64,000 nucleotides of DNA from an uncultured Pelagibacteraceae bacterium (GTDB lineage Bacteria; Pseudomonadota; Alphaproteobacteria; Pelagibacterales; Pelagibacteraceae). The stretch covers positions 1-64,000 of the forward strand of contig CABXWY010000002.1 in assembly GCA_902515985.1 (NCBI GenBank), written 5' to 3'. Every line of letters starts with the position of its first letter. Position 1 is the stretch's first letter. The notes under the pieces were generated by a model. The model saw nothing but the letters and a program-made list of their open reading frames with translations. It was not told where the DNA came from and did no database searches. This document shows positions 51,517 to 59,859 of the stretch, piece by piece. A program made the translations under genes and the position numbers.

Positions 51517-52779
51517 ATGAAAAAAGATTTAGAATATAAATTAATAGTTATATTATTATCATTTTTACCTATATCAATAATTATAGGACAAGCCGTGTCT
51601 TTATTAAATATCGTTATAATCTCGATTTTCATTATTACTAAAATAATTATATTGAAAAATTATGATTTTACGAAAAGTCAATCTTTCATCTTACTTTTAA
51701 TACTCTATTTGTATCTTTTATTTAATACTTTTATCTCACTTGATGCAGGTTTTAGTTTTTTAAGAAATTTTGGTTTTGTGAGATTTATTTTGTTATTCCT
51801 AGCGGTTAATTACTTTTTTTTTTATTTTAAAAATCAAGTTTTTTTTTTAAAAGTTTGGAGTTTAGTTATTTTAATCGTATTGATAGACTCCTATATTGAA
51901 TATAGTTTTGGATCAAATATACTTGGATATGGATATGGAAAAGATAATTATAAAGAAAGAATAGTAAGTTTTTTTAAGGATGAGCCCATAGTAGCAGGGT
52001 ATCTCAATGGTTTTTTCTTTTTAATTTTAGGTTCACTTTTAAGTATTAATTTAAAAAAATCACAAAATAATAAAATGTTTATAATATGTATAATTTTATC
52101 ATTATTGTTCCTTACATGTGTAATAATGACAGGCGAAAGATCAAATACAATTAAAGCTACAATTGGTTTAAGTATATTTTATTTTATAAATAGCAAATTT
52201 AGCATTAAACAAAGATTAATTATATTTTTAAGTTTAATACTTGTTATTGTTACTGTCGTATCAAGCTCAAGTTATTTAAAATACAGATATATGGAAAGAA
52301 TAATAAATCCTATTCTTAGTTCAGATAAAAGAGAAAATTTTTTAAAAGAAAATATATACATTAAACATTATAATTCTGGATACGCTGTATTTAAAAATTA
52401 TCCTTGGTTTGGGGTTGGCAATAAAAACTATAGGAATGAAACAAATAACAATCGTTTCACAAAAAAAAATTATTTTCCTGATACGCATCCACACCAAATT
52501 TATTTAGAGTTTTTATCTGAGCATGGTATTGTTGGCACCATATTTTTTTTATCTATCATCTTCTTTCTTATTTTTAAAAATATCAAAAGCTGTATTACTT
52601 CTAAAAATTCTTTGCAGCTGGGAGCATTTTCTTTTTTAATTATAAATTTTTTACCAATTTTACCAAGTGGAGCTTTTTTTAGTGATTTTAATATTACTTT
52701 ATTTTTTATTAATTTTTCTATATTCATTGCGTGTAATCCATCATCAAATATATTCAATAACAAATCAGATGATAATTAA
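51517..52779 (+). CDS. O-antigen ligase/polymerase-like membrane protein
   Basis: A 420-residue protein with about 10-12 membrane helices and the Wzy_C-type periplasmic loop. GVGNKNYRNETNNNRF and DTHPHQIYLEFLSEHGIVGTIFFL (about 330) form the hallmark H-P-H-x-YL---E-G--G. Such proteins ligate O-antigen to lipid A-core or polymerise it. An Arg-rich GERSNTIKA near 210 is also typical. It begins 5 nt after the methyltransferase and overlaps the next gene by 11 nt. Confidence 0.82.
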   Translation: MKKDLEYKLIVILLSFLPISIIIGQAVSLLNIVIISIFIITKIIILKNYDFTKSQSFILLLILYLYLLFNTFISLDAGFSFLRNFGFVRFILLFLAVNYFFFYFKNQVFFLKVWSLVILIVLIDSYIEYSFGSNILGYGYGKDNYKERIVSFFKDEPIVAGYLNGFFFLILGSLLSINLKKSQNNKMFIICIILSLLFLTCVIMTGERSNTIKATIGLSIFYFINSKFSIKQRLIIFLSLILVIVTVVSSSSYLKYRYMERIINPILSSDKRENFLKENIYIKHYNSGYAVFKNYPWFGVGNKNYRNETNNNRFTKKNYFPDTHPHQIYLEFLSEHGIVGTIFFLSIIFFLIFKNIKSCITSKNSLQLGAFSFLIINFLPILPSGAFFSDFNITLFFINFSIFIACNPSSNIFNNKSDDN

Positions 52780-54364
52780 AACTTTTATTAAAAAAAAATC
52801 TTTTTTTATTTATTTATTATTTTTGACTCTAATATCTTTTTCAATCAATCAATACTATGCTTACATCGGAGTACTGCCAGTAGATAGTTTTTCAACCTTT
52901 AATGCAGGATATGATATTTTAAATGGTTCTATTCCTTTTAAAGATTTTTGGAGCATAAAAGGACCAGTTATGGATGTTCTACAGGCTTTTTTTTTCAAAT
53001 TTTTTGGAGTTTCGTGGTTCAGTTACGCCATGCATTCATCATTTTTTAATTCTATATTTGCTTTGTCAACTTTTTTTACCCTTAAAAAATTTAATTTAGA
53101 AATTAAATATTGTTTTTTTTATTCAGTTTTAGCTTCAATACTTATGTACCCAACTTATGGGATACCTTTTACAGATCACCATGTAGCAATTTTTTCAATA
53201 TTGTCGGTTTATTGTGTTTGTCTTGCAATTAAATTTAATGATTTAAAATATTGGTTCATAATACCTATTTTACTATTTTTAGGTTTTTTTACAAAACAAA
53301 CCCCAGCAGCTTATTTTGGAATTCTAATTTTCTTTGTTTCGATTTTAAACCTTTTTTTTAATTTTGATAAAAAAATTATAATTTATGTAATTTTAAGTAG
53401 TTTTTTAATAATTTTATGTTTTTTTTCTTTAGTTTTATTTTATGAAATACCAATAGCAAATATTATTTTACAATATTTTTTATTTCCAATGTCTTTAGGT
53501 GAAACACGTTTAGAATGGTTGTTTCCGTTGGAATTTAAAAGATTTATATTAAGATATAAATTGCTTTATATTGCTTTAGCAATACCAATTTTTTTTCTTT
53601 TTAAAAATACATTCAAAAATTTTTCTTCTTTTATCTCAAAGGATAATCTTATCTTCATATTGCTATTTGGAACTTTAATTATTTTTGTTATCCATCAACT
53701 AATGACAATTAATGGTTTATTTATTTTTTTTTTAATACCAATATTTAGCGGTTTTTCACACATTTATTCAAAGTCTTTTAAAAATAAAAATAGATATGCA
53801 TATTTTTTTTTAGTTTTAACATTAATATCAACAATTTATTACCATCAAAAGTATATAAGTAAAAGAGATACACTAGTTTTAAGAAATATTGATCTTAAAG
53901 CTTCAGTAAACTCATCTATAATAGATAATAAACTATCGAACTTAAAATGGATAACTCACCATTATCCAACAAATCCTCAAGAAGAAATTCAAAATTTAAA
54001 AGACTCGATTAAAATTATTGAGCAGGATAATAGAGCTAAAATGCTTGTAACAGACTATCAATTCATTTCTGTAGTTTTATCAATTAATGATAATGCAGCT
54101 GCAAGAATTTGGTGGAGGCATCACATTTATCCCTCAGGACCAGAAAAAAAATACTTCGATGAATGGAGAAATTTCTTAATTAATAAAATTATACAAAATA
54201 AAATAAAAGTCATTTATACAATTAAACCATTAGAGGGAGAAGAAAATATTTTACAAAATATTATAAGTGATCAATGTTACAATGAAAATAATTTGAGTAA
54301 AATTTTAATGATTCAAGAAATGATGGAATGCAATGAACTTATATCATCAATTAATTTAAAATAA
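52769..54364 (+). CDS. GT-C-type membrane glycosyltransferase-like protein
   Basis: About 531 residues, 10 or more membrane helices and a C-terminal soluble domain (about 420-531). After the first helix a periplasmic loop with acidic residue (VLPVDSFSTFNAGYDILNG and FKDFWSIKGPVMDVLQAFF) resembles the dolichyl-mannosyl/ArnT (GT39/GT83) fold. The later YGIPFTDHHVAIFSI loop is similar. It probably transfers sugars from a polyprenyl-phosphate donor. The track starts at 52667 inside the previous gene; MIIKTFIKKKSFFIYLLFL at 52769 is chosen. Confidence 0.65.
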   Translation: MIIKTFIKKKSFFIYLLFLTLISFSINQYYAYIGVLPVDSFSTFNAGYDILNGSIPFKDFWSIKGPVMDVLQAFFFKFFGVSWFSYAMHSSFFNSIFALSTFFTLKKFNLEIKYCFFYSVLASILMYPTYGIPFTDHHVAIFSILSVYCVCLAIKFNDLKYWFIIPILLFLGFFTKQTPAAYFGILIFFVSILNLFFNFDKKIIIYVILSSFLIILCFFSLVLFYEIPIANIILQYFLFPMSLGETRLEWLFPLEFKRFILRYKLLYIALAIPIFFLFKNTFKNFSSFISKDNLIFILLFGTLIIFVIHQLMTINGLFIFFLIPIFSGFSHIYSKSFKNKNRYAYFFLVLTLISTIYYHQKYISKRDTLVLRNIDLKASVNSSIIDNKLSNLKWITHHYPTNPQEEIQNLKDSIKIIEQDNRAKMLVTDYQFISVVLSINDNAAARIWWRHHIYPSGPEKKYFDEWRNFLINKIIQNKIKVIYTIKPLEGEENILQNIISDQCYNENNLSKILMIQEMMECNELISSINLK

Positions 54365-54369
54365 TAAAA

Positions 54370-55179
54370 ATGTTGAAAATAGTTAAAAAAATTCAGTTCA
54401 AATCTAATGAGAATAAGATGAGAACAGTTGCAAATACTAATAAGGCTATTGAAATTTTTAATTCAAATAAATCACAAAATTTAAGATACTTACTTGAGCA
54501 AAGATTTAGCTGGATGAACAAATTTATAAACAGGGAGGACGTTGGAATTGAATTTGGATCAGGGGCTGGCTTTGCTAAACATTTTATAAAAAATAATAAT
54601 TTCAAAATGTCTGATTTAAGCGATGATAATCATTTAGATTATAAGGGGGTTGATGCGCAATCAACTAATTTTTCTGATAACACTTTCAATTATATAATTG
54701 CATCAAATATGATTCATCATATTCCTTATCCTATCAAGTTTTTTAGGGAAATGTTTAGAATTTTAAAAAAAGATGGCAAATTGATAATCTTTGAGTCCTA
54801 CTGTTCTATAATTTTTCAATTAGTTACAATTGTTATGAAACACGAAGGTTTTGATTTTACAAAAAATGTTTGGGATGAAAAAATTCCTAAAAGTGATGAA
54901 AAAAATGCTTGGGCTGGAAATATAGCAGTACCACATCTAATATTTGATGATAAAAGTATTTTTGAAAAAGAATTAGGCAATCTTTATTCTATTGATTATG
55001 AAGAATTGACCGAGTGCTTAATTTTTTTGAATTCTGGAGGTGTAACTTCTAAAACATTTCACATACCTCTACCAATAGTATTATTAAAATTAATAAACTC
55101 AGTCGATAAATTTTTAGTAAAATTTTTTCCAAATATATTTGGCATGGGAAGAAGGATTGTTTTAAGGAAAAAAAATTAA
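54370..55179 (+). CDS. Class I SAM methyltransferase (Methyltransf_11-like)
   Basis: A 269-residue protein. The SAM site is VGIEFGSGAGFAKHFIKN (about 56-73). The acidic loop follows in LDYKGVDAQSTNFSDNTFNYIIASNMIHHI, with the late strand ILKKDGKLIIFESY. It closes the plus-strand glycan cluster, 5 nt after the GT-C-like gene. Its host-like AT richness contrasts with the next genes on the other strand. The methyl acceptor is unknown. Confidence 0.75.
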   Translation: MLKIVKKIQFKSNENKMRTVANTNKAIEIFNSNKSQNLRYLLEQRFSWMNKFINREDVGIEFGSGAGFAKHFIKNNNFKMSDLSDDNHLDYKGVDAQSTNFSDNTFNYIIASNMIHHIPYPIKFFREMFRILKKDGKLIIFESYCSIIFQLVTIVMKHEGFDFTKNVWDEKIPKSDEKNAWAGNIAVPHLIFDDKSIFEKELGNLYSIDYEELTECLIFLNSGGVTSKTFHIPLPIVLLKLINSVDKFLVKFFPNIFGMGRRIVLRKKN

Positions 55180-55227
55180 GTTTTTGATTTAACTGGATAA
55201 TACATTTAAATCAAGCATAATTATTTT

Positions 55228-56643
55228 CTATTTATTGAAAACAGACTTAATTGTTGATACTAGCTTTGACATAATTCTTCCAATTATACTCCTCGATAAA
55301 TTAATTTCATAATCCTTACAAATCTCAACTGCTTTATTATGAATAATCTTATTATCAGTAAGTGCTTGCATAGAAAGAATCGACTTATGGCTTAAACTCT
55401 CTAGAACTTTGGGCGATTTTAAAAATTGTTTTATTGTAATATTAGGTATCCGACGATTTGCCAATATAGATCCTAAAACCTGTGCATAAATTTGAACCCC
55501 ACGCTGAAAGTTAGGGTCTTCTCTGACTTCGTTTACTTCAACAACAAATGACTTAAGTTCATCGGTAGGAGAGGTTATCGATAGACGATTAGTACAAAAT
55601 AAATTTTCTAGAAAATTACTAAACCCAAGCACCTGCAATTCCCCTATTGTATCCATAATTTTGATATCATGAGCGCTTAATTCATGACTGCTAGGTGAAA
55701 AAAGGTTAACAATTGGTACGGTTGCTTTTGGCCCAGAAGGGGGCATTTGACGGTGCATAGATGAGTAAATATTATCCAAGCCATCAAGCTTATAGTCTGA
55801 ATATCTTCTAATCTCCCATTTCTTAGGAGAGTTAATAGAAAAGAACTTCCCATCAGGATTCAAGTGACTCTTTATAAACTGCATGTATGCTTTGACAGTA
55901 TCTAGTTCCATTTCTTGCATTGAATATGTGTTAATTATTAAGTCAAAAGAATGCTTTATATCATCAATTTCTGAAGGGACTGAAAAGAAAATTTTTACAG
56001 AGTGGTCGTGTAGAGTTTCAAAACTATTTTTAGAAAAGAAATAGGATTTTTCAATACATTTTTTTCCAAAGACTGTTCCTAAATATAGTTCTGCTAACAG
56101 CAGGTTGTCAGGGAGATCCACTAAGTGCCACGATGAAATATTTAAACCAGAAAACTTTATTACTTGCCTTGCTAATTCACCATATCCGCTTCCTATTTCC
56201 AAAACTTTTAATTTTTCATGCTTATAGACTCCCAAAGATTTTCTCAATTGATGCAAAGACTCCATGTTCACGAGATTTGAACGAGTTAATTGCTGCCCTT
56301 CAAAATCAAATTTAGTCTCACCAAATAACGTCTCAGAACTAAGTAACTTTGAGGTATCACTAATATCTCTGTTGCTCTTTAAAATAATTTTTTGTAGCTT
56401 GTGAAAATTTTTTTTTTCAGTAGTATATTGATTATTTTGCATAGCGAGTCCAGTAGCAATATTTGCATCTGGAGCAAGAAACCTTAATAAAGCACTTGCA
56501 CTTAGATTTGAACGTAATTTGAATTGATCTTGCCAACCTTTACTAATTTTGAAATAGTTACTTTCGACAATTGAACTATTTTTTAAACGAAGAACAGCAG
56601 TATCTAATTCAGTAGATTTCATTTCATTTTCCTCACTTAGCAA
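55228..56643 (-). CDS. Putative sugar O-methyltransferase
   Basis: A 471-residue protein with a class I methyltransferase core in the middle: LKVLEIGSGYGELARQVIKF (about 140-160), then HLVDLPDNLLLAELYLGTVFG and SFDLIINTYSMQEM. The VDLPDNLLL pattern is typical of the putative sugar O-methyltransferase group found in surface-polysaccharide loci. The N-terminal ~130 residues and C-terminal ~200 residues are additional helical regions of no clear family. Codon use and GC are visibly different from flanking genes (CTG/GCC/CCC codons), suggesting transfer. A later start at Met8 is possible. Confidence 0.68.
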   Translation of the reverse strand: MLSEENEMKSTELDTAVLRLKNSSIVESNYFKISKGWQDQFKLRSNLSASALLRFLAPDANIATGLAMQNNQYTTEKKNFHKLQKIILKSNRDISDTSKLLSSETLFGETKFDFEGQQLTRSNLVNMESLHQLRKSLGVYKHEKLKVLEIGSGYGELARQVIKFSGLNISSWHLVDLPDNLLLAELYLGTVFGKKCIEKSYFFSKNSFETLHDHSVKIFFSVPSEIDDIKHSFDLIINTYSMQEMELDTVKAYMQFIKSHLNPDGKFFSINSPKKWEIRRYSDYKLDGLDNIYSSMHRQMPPSGPKATVPIVNLFSPSSHELSAHDIKIMDTIGELQVLGFSNFLENLFCTNRLSITSPTDELKSFVVEVNEVREDPNFQRGVQIYAQVLGSILANRRIPNITIKQFLKSPKVLESLSHKSILSMQALTDNKIIHNKAVEICKDYEINLSRSIIGRIMSKLVSTIKSVFNK

Positions 56644-56724
56644 ATAGTTTTTTTAGATCACAGAAGTAAACACAATTTTTTTTTTGCAAATATTTTATAT
56701 TTTTGATTACATTCACATATATAT

Positions 56725-57435
56725 CTATTGATTTAAAAATTGAGCTACTTCAAATTTTGATGAAGCCCGCAGGAGTAACGTGAGCCTAACTAAATTTGAT
56801 CTATTGGTCCCGCTGCGGTGAGGGCGTTTGAAATCAAAAGCAACAACTTGGCCAAATTTAGTCTCAGCAATCATGGACTCCTTTGGCACGGCACATTCGA
56901 CTCTAAAATGTTTTTTTTGATTTTTGTCCATGTAAAAACTTTTATGTTGTAATACTTCTTCTTGCAAATCACATCCGATATGTATTGCACCATTTTCATT
57001 ATTACAATCATGTAGAGGAATGGACATTACTATGCTGTCTGGTGTACAATCACCTTTAGCTAAGTAATAACCAGCTTCTTGATGCCATGGTAGGGATATT
57101 TTTTTTTCCTCTTCTTTAAACTCTTGCAGCAAATCAATTCGAAAATAAGGAAATACAATCTTGATGTCTTTTAGCTCAACATCCATAAGCTTCGCAGCTA
57201 ACGAATACAGCGCTGGATCCTTTGTTATCTCATAAAACTCTGACGAACCTAAAATTTTATCCTGCAAATTAGCTACATATCTTTTGTCCTGAGTTTGAAG
57301 ATTTAAAACATTCTCAGAAAACTCCTCATGTGTTACAGCACTCGACAAACTAAAACAAAACTTCTGGAAATCTTGAAGTGAAGTGAGATCATCAAGTTTG
57401 ACAATTTCTAAAAGGTCTCTCATTGTATTATCCAA
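56725..57435 (-). CDS. Phytanoyl-CoA dioxygenase (PhyH)-type oxygenase
   Basis: A 236-residue 2OG-Fe(II) enzyme by pattern. The first iron motif is LPWHQEAGYYLAKGDC (about 117), giving H-x-E where most members have H-x-D. The distal His and 2OG-binding Arg lie in FDFKRPHRSGTNRSNLVRLTLLLRA near the end. IPLHDCNNENGAIHIGC is the usual PhyH loop. The substrate is unknown. Its 5' end overlaps the TylF-like gene by 16 nt, so the two are coupled and may act on the same molecule. Like its neighbours it has atypical codon use. Confidence 0.75.
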   Translation of the reverse strand: MDNTMRDLLEIVKLDDLTSLQDFQKFCFSLSSAVTHEEFSENVLNLQTQDKRYVANLQDKILGSSEFYEITKDPALYSLAAKLMDVELKDIKIVFPYFRIDLLQEFKEEEKKISLPWHQEAGYYLAKGDCTPDSIVMSIPLHDCNNENGAIHIGCDLQEEVLQHKSFYMDKNQKKHFRVECAVPKESMIAETKFGQVVAFDFKRPHRSGTNRSNLVRLTLLLRASSKFEVAQFLNQ

Positions 57436-58178
57436 TATCCTGCCATTGATGCTTCATTTACTCGCTTCAAGTTAATATTCTTTAATCCAAGCTGCTCAAT
57501 AACAGCGATGGTTTCTCCTGGATAGTCTTCGTTGTTAATTTCATCAAAGACGACCATAGCGCCTTTGGGCATTCTGTCGATTACCACCTCCAACACTTTC
57601 TTGGTAGGAGTGTAAAGGTCTAGGTCAAGATGAAGTAAAGCAATCACACTGGAAGGATGGTCAGCCAGATATTTTGGCATTGTCTCAGTAATATCACCTT
57701 TATTTAAACTTATCTTTGGAATATTTCCTATCTGCCTGTTCTGGTCAAATAGCTTAATCGCCTCACTTAGATATTGAAAACTATCGTAACGAAGACCTCC
57801 CAAGACCATGTGCTTGGCACCCGACGTTAAGTCCTCTTTGGATGGCTGGGTAAAACCTTCAAAAGTATCAAAGCCAATAATCTTCCGTGTATAATGATGC
57901 GGTTCATAAATTGAGCTAAAGTGAGCCATTGCAAACAAGAAGTTTCCACCAGCAACTCCACACTCCAAAATATTTCCAGGAACGTCTTTTATCATTTCCC
58001 AGTATCTAAGCGTTTCAATAAACCTAGTAATTTGTTGCCTTGTTGCAAATACACTAAAGTTATTACTCAGGTTGTCAGCACTAATTTGTTTGACTAATTC
58101 CGCACGTCTTTCGTACCAATTAATCTGATCGGTGGTATTCCGACTTTTCTCGATATTCTTTAGAGACTCATTTTTCAT
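57420..58178 (-). CDS. TylF/MycF-family O-methyltransferase
   Basis: About 252 residues. NILECGVAGGNFLFAMAHF binds SAM. IIGFDTFEGFTQP, LLHLDLDLYTPTKKVLEVV and GAMVVFDEINNEDYPGE carry the metal-binding Asp cluster typical of macrocin-type sugar O-methyltransferases. The track starts at 58232, but the ATG at 58178 (MKNESLKNIEK) has a good ribosome-binding site (AGAGAAAG) and is chosen. It likely methylates a sugar or small hydroxyl group. It is GC-richer than the host genome and lies in the transferred segment. Confidence 0.78.
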   Translation of the reverse strand: MKNESLKNIEKSRNTTDQINWYERRAELVKQISADNLSNNFSVFATRQQITRFIETLRYWEMIKDVPGNILECGVAGGNFLFAMAHFSSIYEPHHYTRKIIGFDTFEGFTQPSKEDLTSGAKHMVLGGLRYDSFQYLSEAIKLFDQNRQIGNIPKISLNKGDITETMPKYLADHPSSVIALLHLDLDLYTPTKKVLEVVIDRMPKGAMVVFDEINNEDYPGETIAVIEQLGLKNINLKRVNEASMAGYWIIQ

Positions 58179-58191
58179 TGTTTCTTTCTCT

Positions 58192-58308
58192 CTACAAATT
58201 TCTAGCTTTAATAATCCTAGTTGTAAAGCCAAATTCTTTACAAATATGGTTTACTTCTTCGAGTGCATCTGCACGTTTGTTCTTCTTTGCTTTGTATATT
58301 AATATCAT
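58192..58308 (-). CDS. Small ORF, 38 residues, unknown
   Basis: Too short for the ORF track. ATG at 58308 to TAG at 58192 reads MILIYKAKKNKRADALEEV and ends TTRIIKARNL. It ends 13 bp before the preferred TylF-like start. It could be a small expressed protein, the leader of the cassette, or the end of a deleted gene. No family recognised. Confidence 0.3.
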   Translation of the reverse strand: MILIYKAKKNKRADALEEVNHICKEFGFTTRIIKARNL

Positions 58309-58376
58309 TGTTATTCCATAAGTGAAATATAACTAAATTATTCAAAACTTAAAACATATATTATATAAAATAATTC

Positions 58377-58420
58377 CTGGAGCCTGATAATTAATTGGGC
58401 AATCGAAGACCAAGCTCCAG
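58377..58420. repeat. Inverted repeat CTGGAGC/GCTCCAG
   Basis: CTGGAGC at 58377-58383 and its exact complement GCTCCAG at 58414-58420 enclose a 30-nt loop that contains GCC/GGGC, which could pair internally. It lies upstream of the minus-strand cassette. It is GC-rich for this genome. Role unknown. Confidence 0.45.
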
Positions 58421-58463
58421 AAAGACTATTACTAATGATTTAAATTTAATAACAGTTTAGGAT

Positions 58464-58682
58464 TCAGGCATCAAGCAACATTCCCAATTTATAGTTAAGT
58501 TTAGTTAGAAATACTTTGTGAAAGTACCTTGGGCGGAGCCATAATTTGTAAAAGAACATTGGCCCAAGAACCCCTAATAAGGCCCTCATTGAGAGGGTTG
58601 CAAAACTTTTAAGATTTATCTTCCTCAACATTTTTTGGTTTACCAAACAATTCTTCTGCCAAACTTTGATGCATAGCTTCAA
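58464..58682 (-). pseudogene. Possible gene fragment
   Basis: An ORF of 72 codons whose first third reads the terminase-like remnant in another frame. Only the tail (SMRALLGVLGPMFFYKLWLRPR and onward to LLDA) looks protein-like. It may be the 3' end of a truncated gene or chance. No family recognised. Confidence 0.22.
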
Positions 58683-58979
58683 ATTCTTCTATTGTTCTAA
58701 ACATATTTGTCATTTTTTCGTTTAAATCCTCTTGTGATAATTCTTTTGTTAGAGTTAAATTTCTATCAACATAAAAGCCCTGGACTTTGCCTTTTAATTC
58801 TTCACCTTTAATTGCTACTCCATACTGACCTTTTGCCCTGGCTTCCTGCTGAATTCTTGTAAGATTTGCTAGGTGTTTGAGCTTATCAATTAACCAAAAT
58901 TCTTATCCATTATCGGCTTTCTTCGGTTGTAGCCTCGGATTTTCATTTTTATTTCATTCATAGTTTTTGGTCCTTTCAT
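58609..58979 (-). pseudogene. Frameshifted remnant resembling a phage terminase small subunit
   Basis: Minus strand. An open frame of 97 codons without a start (58902-58609) reads EFWLIDKLKHLANLTRIQQE, AKGQYGVAIKGEELKGKVQG, FYVDRNL and a helical acidic tail ending EEDKS. The pattern of Gly-x-Tyr, Ala-x-x-Gly-Glu-Glu-Leu-x-Gly-Lys and Gly-Phe-Tyr-Val resembles phage TerS proteins. The ATG at 58979 opens a 29-codon frame (MKGPKTMNEIKMKIRGYNRR) that hits TAA just where the other frame begins. A single-base indel in the AATTTTGG run would join them. Identification is by eye. Confidence 0.5.
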
Positions 58980-59012
58980 TGATGAAAGCTTTATGAATTA
59001 AAAATTATGATT

Positions 59013-59039
59013 TGTGATTTTTCACATCTAGATTGTGAA
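59013..59039. repeat. TGTGA/TCACA/TGTGA inverted-repeat cluster
   Basis: TGTGA (59013-59017), TCACA (59022-59026) and TGTGA (59035-59039). TTCACA-TCTAGAT-TGTGAA is a 6-bp-arm inverted repeat. It resembles an operator or a small recombination site between the decayed phage-like DNA and the tRNA. No protein partner is evident. Confidence 0.4.
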
Positions 59040-59169
59040 TCTTTTTACCAACCATTTCACCAACCGATCAATTTACAAACCCCCTCAAATGCAACATTTA
59101 CAATCTGCAATTTGTATTTACCGACTTGCAAGACTCTAAAAACTGAAGTAAACATTGACTCAATTTAAA

Positions 59170-59246
59170 GGGCCTGTAGCTCAGTTGGTTAGAGCAGTAC
59201 ACTCATAATGTATTGGTCCCAGGTTCGAGTCCTGGCGGGCCCACCA
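59170..59246 (+). tRNA. tRNA with CAU anticodon (Met elongator or Ile2), CCA encoded
   Basis: Acceptor GGGCCTG pairs with CGGGCCC (one G-T pair). The D arm is GCTC-AGTTGGTTA-GAGC. The anticodon stem is GTACA/TGTAT with loop CTCATAA (anticodon CAT). The T arm is CCAGG-TTCGAGT-CCTGG. Discriminator A is followed by CCA. CAU tRNAs can be Met or lysidine-modified Ile; sequence alone does not decide, although the GGGCC acceptor is compatible with Ile2. It forms the right edge of the accessory island. Confidence 0.93.
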
Positions 59247-59249
59247 AAC

Positions 59250-59846
59250 TTATTCATTAATAAATTTCTCCAGATTTTGAAATAAAGCATTTATATCATT
59301 ATCATTACTTTTTATAATTGAGCTAAATTCTTCTTTCTGCGTTCTGGCTAAACTTAGGCCCTCAATTATTAAATCTCTAATTAAAGGTTTATCTGGATTT
59401 TTTGTGTAAATTCTCCAATCTATTTTAACCTCTGGTCTATCTTTTGTGGAAACGAGAATACTTGATACAATTGTATATTTATCATTTTTTTTCTCTTTTG
59501 AGGTAACATTTATTTTTGGATTTGAATACTCAGCTAAACGACTTGAAAAACTTTTCAAAAAATAATTTTCAAATAATACTGAGTATTTTTTTTTTTGATC
59601 TGATGTAATCTCTTTTCTATATTTGCCAAGTGTATAAAAGCCAATTCCCTTTATATCCACTGTATCTTTTGCCAGATCTTGCAGCTCTAAAATTTTTTCT
59701 TCTTTAGAAATATTTTTGCTTAAAGTTTGTGAGGCTCTATTGACTGTTGATTGAACAAAAACATCTGGCTCAATTGCATGAGATAGATTTGTTATGAATA
59801 AACAAAAAATTAATAAGAATAAAAAGTTTGAATTCTTGACTAGCAT
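59250..59846 (-). CDS. mlaC: Periplasmic phospholipid-binding protein MlaC
   Basis: A 198-residue MlaC/Ttg2D. Signal peptide FLFLLIFCLFITNLSHA. The mature part has the family's YTLGKYRKEITSDQKKKYSVLFENYFLKSF and VKIDWRIYTKNPDKPLIRDLIIEGLSLARTQKEEF. It carries phospholipids between outer and inner membranes. It follows mlaA by 13 nt and ends 3 nt after the tRNA, on the opposite strand. The MlaFED ABC partner is not in the window. Confidence 0.92.
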   Translation of the reverse strand: MLVKNSNFLFLLIFCLFITNLSHAIEPDVFVQSTVNRASQTLSKNISKEEKILELQDLAKDTVDIKGIGFYTLGKYRKEITSDQKKKYSVLFENYFLKSFSSRLAEYSNPKINVTSKEKKNDKYTIVSSILVSTKDRPEVKIDWRIYTKNPDKPLIRDLIIEGLSLARTQKEEFSSIIKSNDNDINALFQNLEKFINE

Positions 59847-59859
59847 TTAAATTTAGTAA

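Larger units (their letters stand above)
58309..59169. other. Decayed, gene-poor stretch of the island
   Basis: About 860 bp with no intact long gene. It holds a hairpin (58377-58420), scattered short ORFs, a terminase-like remnant (58609-58979), a TGTGA/TCACA inverted-repeat cluster (59013-59039), and about 130 bp of featureless DNA before the tRNA. The pattern fits the end of an integrated element decaying next to a tRNA gene. Confidence 0.6.

Noticed and set aside
58582-58596. CCCTC-ATTGA-GAGGG hairpin as a terminator
   Set aside because: The 5-bp stem is not followed by a T run on either strand and lies next to the terminase-like remnant stop.
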